In this document: in pieces, positions 62,756 through 64,000 of the stretch
Numbering within the stretch: the stretch's first letter is position 1
Layout: each line of letters begins with the position of its first letter
NCBI RefSeq assembly: GCF_020524285.1
Contig: NZ_JAIVKX010000003.1
Location: 372,001-436,000, forward strand
DNA length: 64,000 nucleotides
Direction: 5' to 3'
From: Alloyangia pacifica
GTDB taxonomy: Bacteria; Pseudomonadota; Alphaproteobacteria; Rhodobacterales; Rhodobacteraceae
Program-made: the position numbers and the translations under genes
The notes under the pieces: model-generated
The model's database searches: none
What the model saw: the letters and a program-made list of their open reading frames with translations, nothing else
What the model was told of the DNA's origin: nothing

Positions 62756-64000
62756 TTACCCTAAGTCACCGGTCGGAAGGCGAATTTCGAAGCAGGTGCC
62801 GTGCTCGTCCGAGCGCATGAGCTGCAGTTTCCCACCGTGATTCCGCACCAGCTCGGCAACGATGGCGAGACCGAGTCCCGCCCCGCCCTTCCGCGCGCCG
62901 CCCTGGAACGGCTGGAACAGGTGTTCGCGCGCCTTGGGCGGCAGACCGGGGCCGGTGTCCGTGACCTCGATGATCCAGGCGTCCTCTTCGGCGCGGGCCG
63001 AGACGGCGATCTCGCCCTCCTCGCCCGAGCCGGTGATCGCCTGCCGGGCGTTGCGCACGAGATTCGCGATGGCGCGGTAGATCTGCTCGGGGTCGCCGCG
63101 AATCTGCATCGAGGCGGGAATGTCCTCGGACAGGCTCACCTCATGCTCGCCGATCGCCAGCCGCTCGGCCTCGAGCACCTCGTTGACCAGCTCGGCGAGG
63201 TTGAACTGGGTCAGCAGCGGCGCCGGCTCCTCGGCCTTGCCGAAGGCCAGCGTGGTCTCGCAGAGCGACACGGCGCGGGTGATCGAGCTGACCAGCTTGG
63301 GGGCCATGCGCTTCACCGTCGGATCCTCGGACATTTCGATGCGGTCGGTAAAGAGCTGCGCCGAGCTGAGGATGTTGCGCAGGTCGTGGCTGACCCGCGC
63401 CACCGCCCCGCCGAGCTGCGCCAGCCGCTCCTTCTGCCGCAGCGATTGCGACAGCTGGGTCTCGAGCGATTTCAGCGCCTCCTCGGCCTCACGAATCTCG
63501 CGCACGCCGGCGATGGGCTTGATGATCCGACGCGCGTCCTCGGGATCTTCGGCGTAGCGCTGCATATGGCCGACCACGCCCTTGATCGGCTTCACCAGCA
63601 GCACCCGCACCGCAAGGAACAGCAGGAAGGCGGTGATCAGCGAGAGCAGCGCCGAGACCAGCAGCACCCCGAGACCGAAGTCGATCATCGCGGTACGCAG
63701 CGGCAGGCTGTCCATGGTGACCTCGATCAGCTCGCCGCCATCGTCCTTGGGATAGCCCAGCACCCGGATCAGCCGCGGATTGGGATCGATGAGCCGCTTC
63801 ATCGCGTCCTTCATCAGGATCAGCGGGCCGGCCTCTCGGAGGTCGTAGGATTCGTCGACCGAGCCCGGCATGGGCGAAGACAGCGCCAGTTCGCGCCGTT
63901 CGTCGCGCTGCAGCACGACGTTGTAGACACCGGCGTTGTCCAGCAGCTCGGCCTCGAGCTCGGGTGCCAGCACGTCGTCGGCAAGCAGCGCCAGCGAGGC
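62756..64000 (-). CDS. Sensor histidine kinase (3' part; 5' end beyond the window)
   Basis: The visible 414 codons are open at the right edge. In order: the end of an extracytoplasmic sensor part, one membrane helix (FGLGVLLVSALLSLITAFLLFLAV), a HAMP-like linker, then the kinase core. The H-box is ARVSHDLRNILSSAQ, the N-box NLVRNARQAI, the G1 box VTDTGPGLPP, and the G2 box GGAGLGLAIVAEL. The start and the N-terminal sensor are outside the window. No response regulator is adjacent on this side. Confidence 0.9.
   Translation of the reverse strand, partial: ASLALLADDVLAPELEAELLDNAGVYNVVLQRDERRELALSSPMPGSVDESYDLREAGPLILMKDAMKRLIDPNPRLIRVLGYPKDDGGELIEVTMDSLPLRTAMIDFGLGVLLVSALLSLITAFLLFLAVRVLLVKPIKGVVGHMQRYAEDPEDARRIIKPIAGVREIREAEEALKSLETQLSQSLRQKERLAQLGGAVARVSHDLRNILSSAQLFTDRIEMSEDPTVKRMAPKLVSSITRAVSLCETTLAFGKAEEPAPLLTQFNLAELVNEVLEAERLAIGEHEVSLSEDIPASMQIRGDPEQIYRAIANLVRNARQAITGSGEEGEIAVSARAEEDAWIIEVTDTGPGLPPKAREHLFQPFQGGARKGGAGLGLAIVAELVRNHGGKLQLMRSDEHGTCFEIRLPTGDLG

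Noticed and set aside
1-64000. CRISPR array, insertion sequence, prophage or integrated element
   Set aside because: No regularly spaced repeats, no transposase or integrase and no att-like repeats at the tRNA genes were seen.

Overview
The window reads as chromosomal DNA of a high-GC alphaproteobacterium of the Rhodobacterales (Roseobacter/Rhodobacter type). This is inferred from an RpoE-ChrR singlet-oxygen pair, a perfect Fnr-type box at a cydABX operon, a COQ9-type protein, a DUF1127 protein, ClpS and the general gene content; the genus cannot be fixed from sequence alone. Coding density is high. I see no insertion sequence, prophage, CRISPR array or rRNA. There are two tRNA genes, tRNA-Gly(TCC) and tRNA-Arg(ACG), both on the minus strand.

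Layout. 0-7 kb: start of an exported amidohydrolase-like gene, TrkH, MurJ, a phospholipase D, a rhomboid-fold protein lacking the catalytic residues, and TrpS. 7-16 kb: homocysteine S-methyltransferase, the ruvC-ruvA-ruvB operon, a DUF1127 protein, PrmA, HemF, an unusual SDR, an RsmC-like methyltransferase and ClpS. 16-29.5 kb: HAD hydrolase, a SPOR-tailed D,D-carboxypeptidase, RpsU, COQ9, two quinone oxidoreductases, an FKBP-type isomerase, a haloacid dehalogenase/hydrolase pair, TruB, a pcaD-led cluster with a reduced PcaB-like protein, and an ArsR regulator with a SqrR-like cysteine pattern. 29.5-33.5 kb: acyl-CoA synthetase, an MsbA-like ABC exporter and tRNA-Gly.

33.6-39.8 kb is the most coherent stress locus. 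The operon rpoE-chrR-SDR runs on the minus strand; an FAD oxidoreductase, a DUF1365 protein and a cyclopropane-synthase-family methyltransferase run on the plus strand. I can place three promoters of one architecture, TGATCC-N18-TAAC: one before rpoE, one before the FAD oxidoreductase operon and one before a DUF2177 membrane protein. This fits an RpoE regulon that remodels membrane lipids under singlet-oxygen or peroxide stress, and the gene set resembles the locus linked to methylated and furan fatty acids in Rhodobacter sphaeroides.

40-52 kb: a YedK-type SRAP protein, two pseudouridine synthases and TadA. Then comes a plus-strand block of membrane-associated genes: two XpaC-like proteins, a 29-residue membrane microprotein, TelA, a DUF2927 lipoprotein, an SPFH protein with a GYF-type tail and a zinc-ribbon membrane protein. 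A PfkB kinase and Dtd follow. 52-61 kb: a TolC-like lipoprotein, a Nudix protein and a complete cytochrome bd set (cydD-cydC, then cydA-cydB-cydX) with an Fnr-type box in the gap upstream of cydA. 61-64 kb: DUF4202, a CbiX/SirB-like chelatase, tRNA-Arg and the 3' part of a sensor histidine kinase gene running off the right edge.
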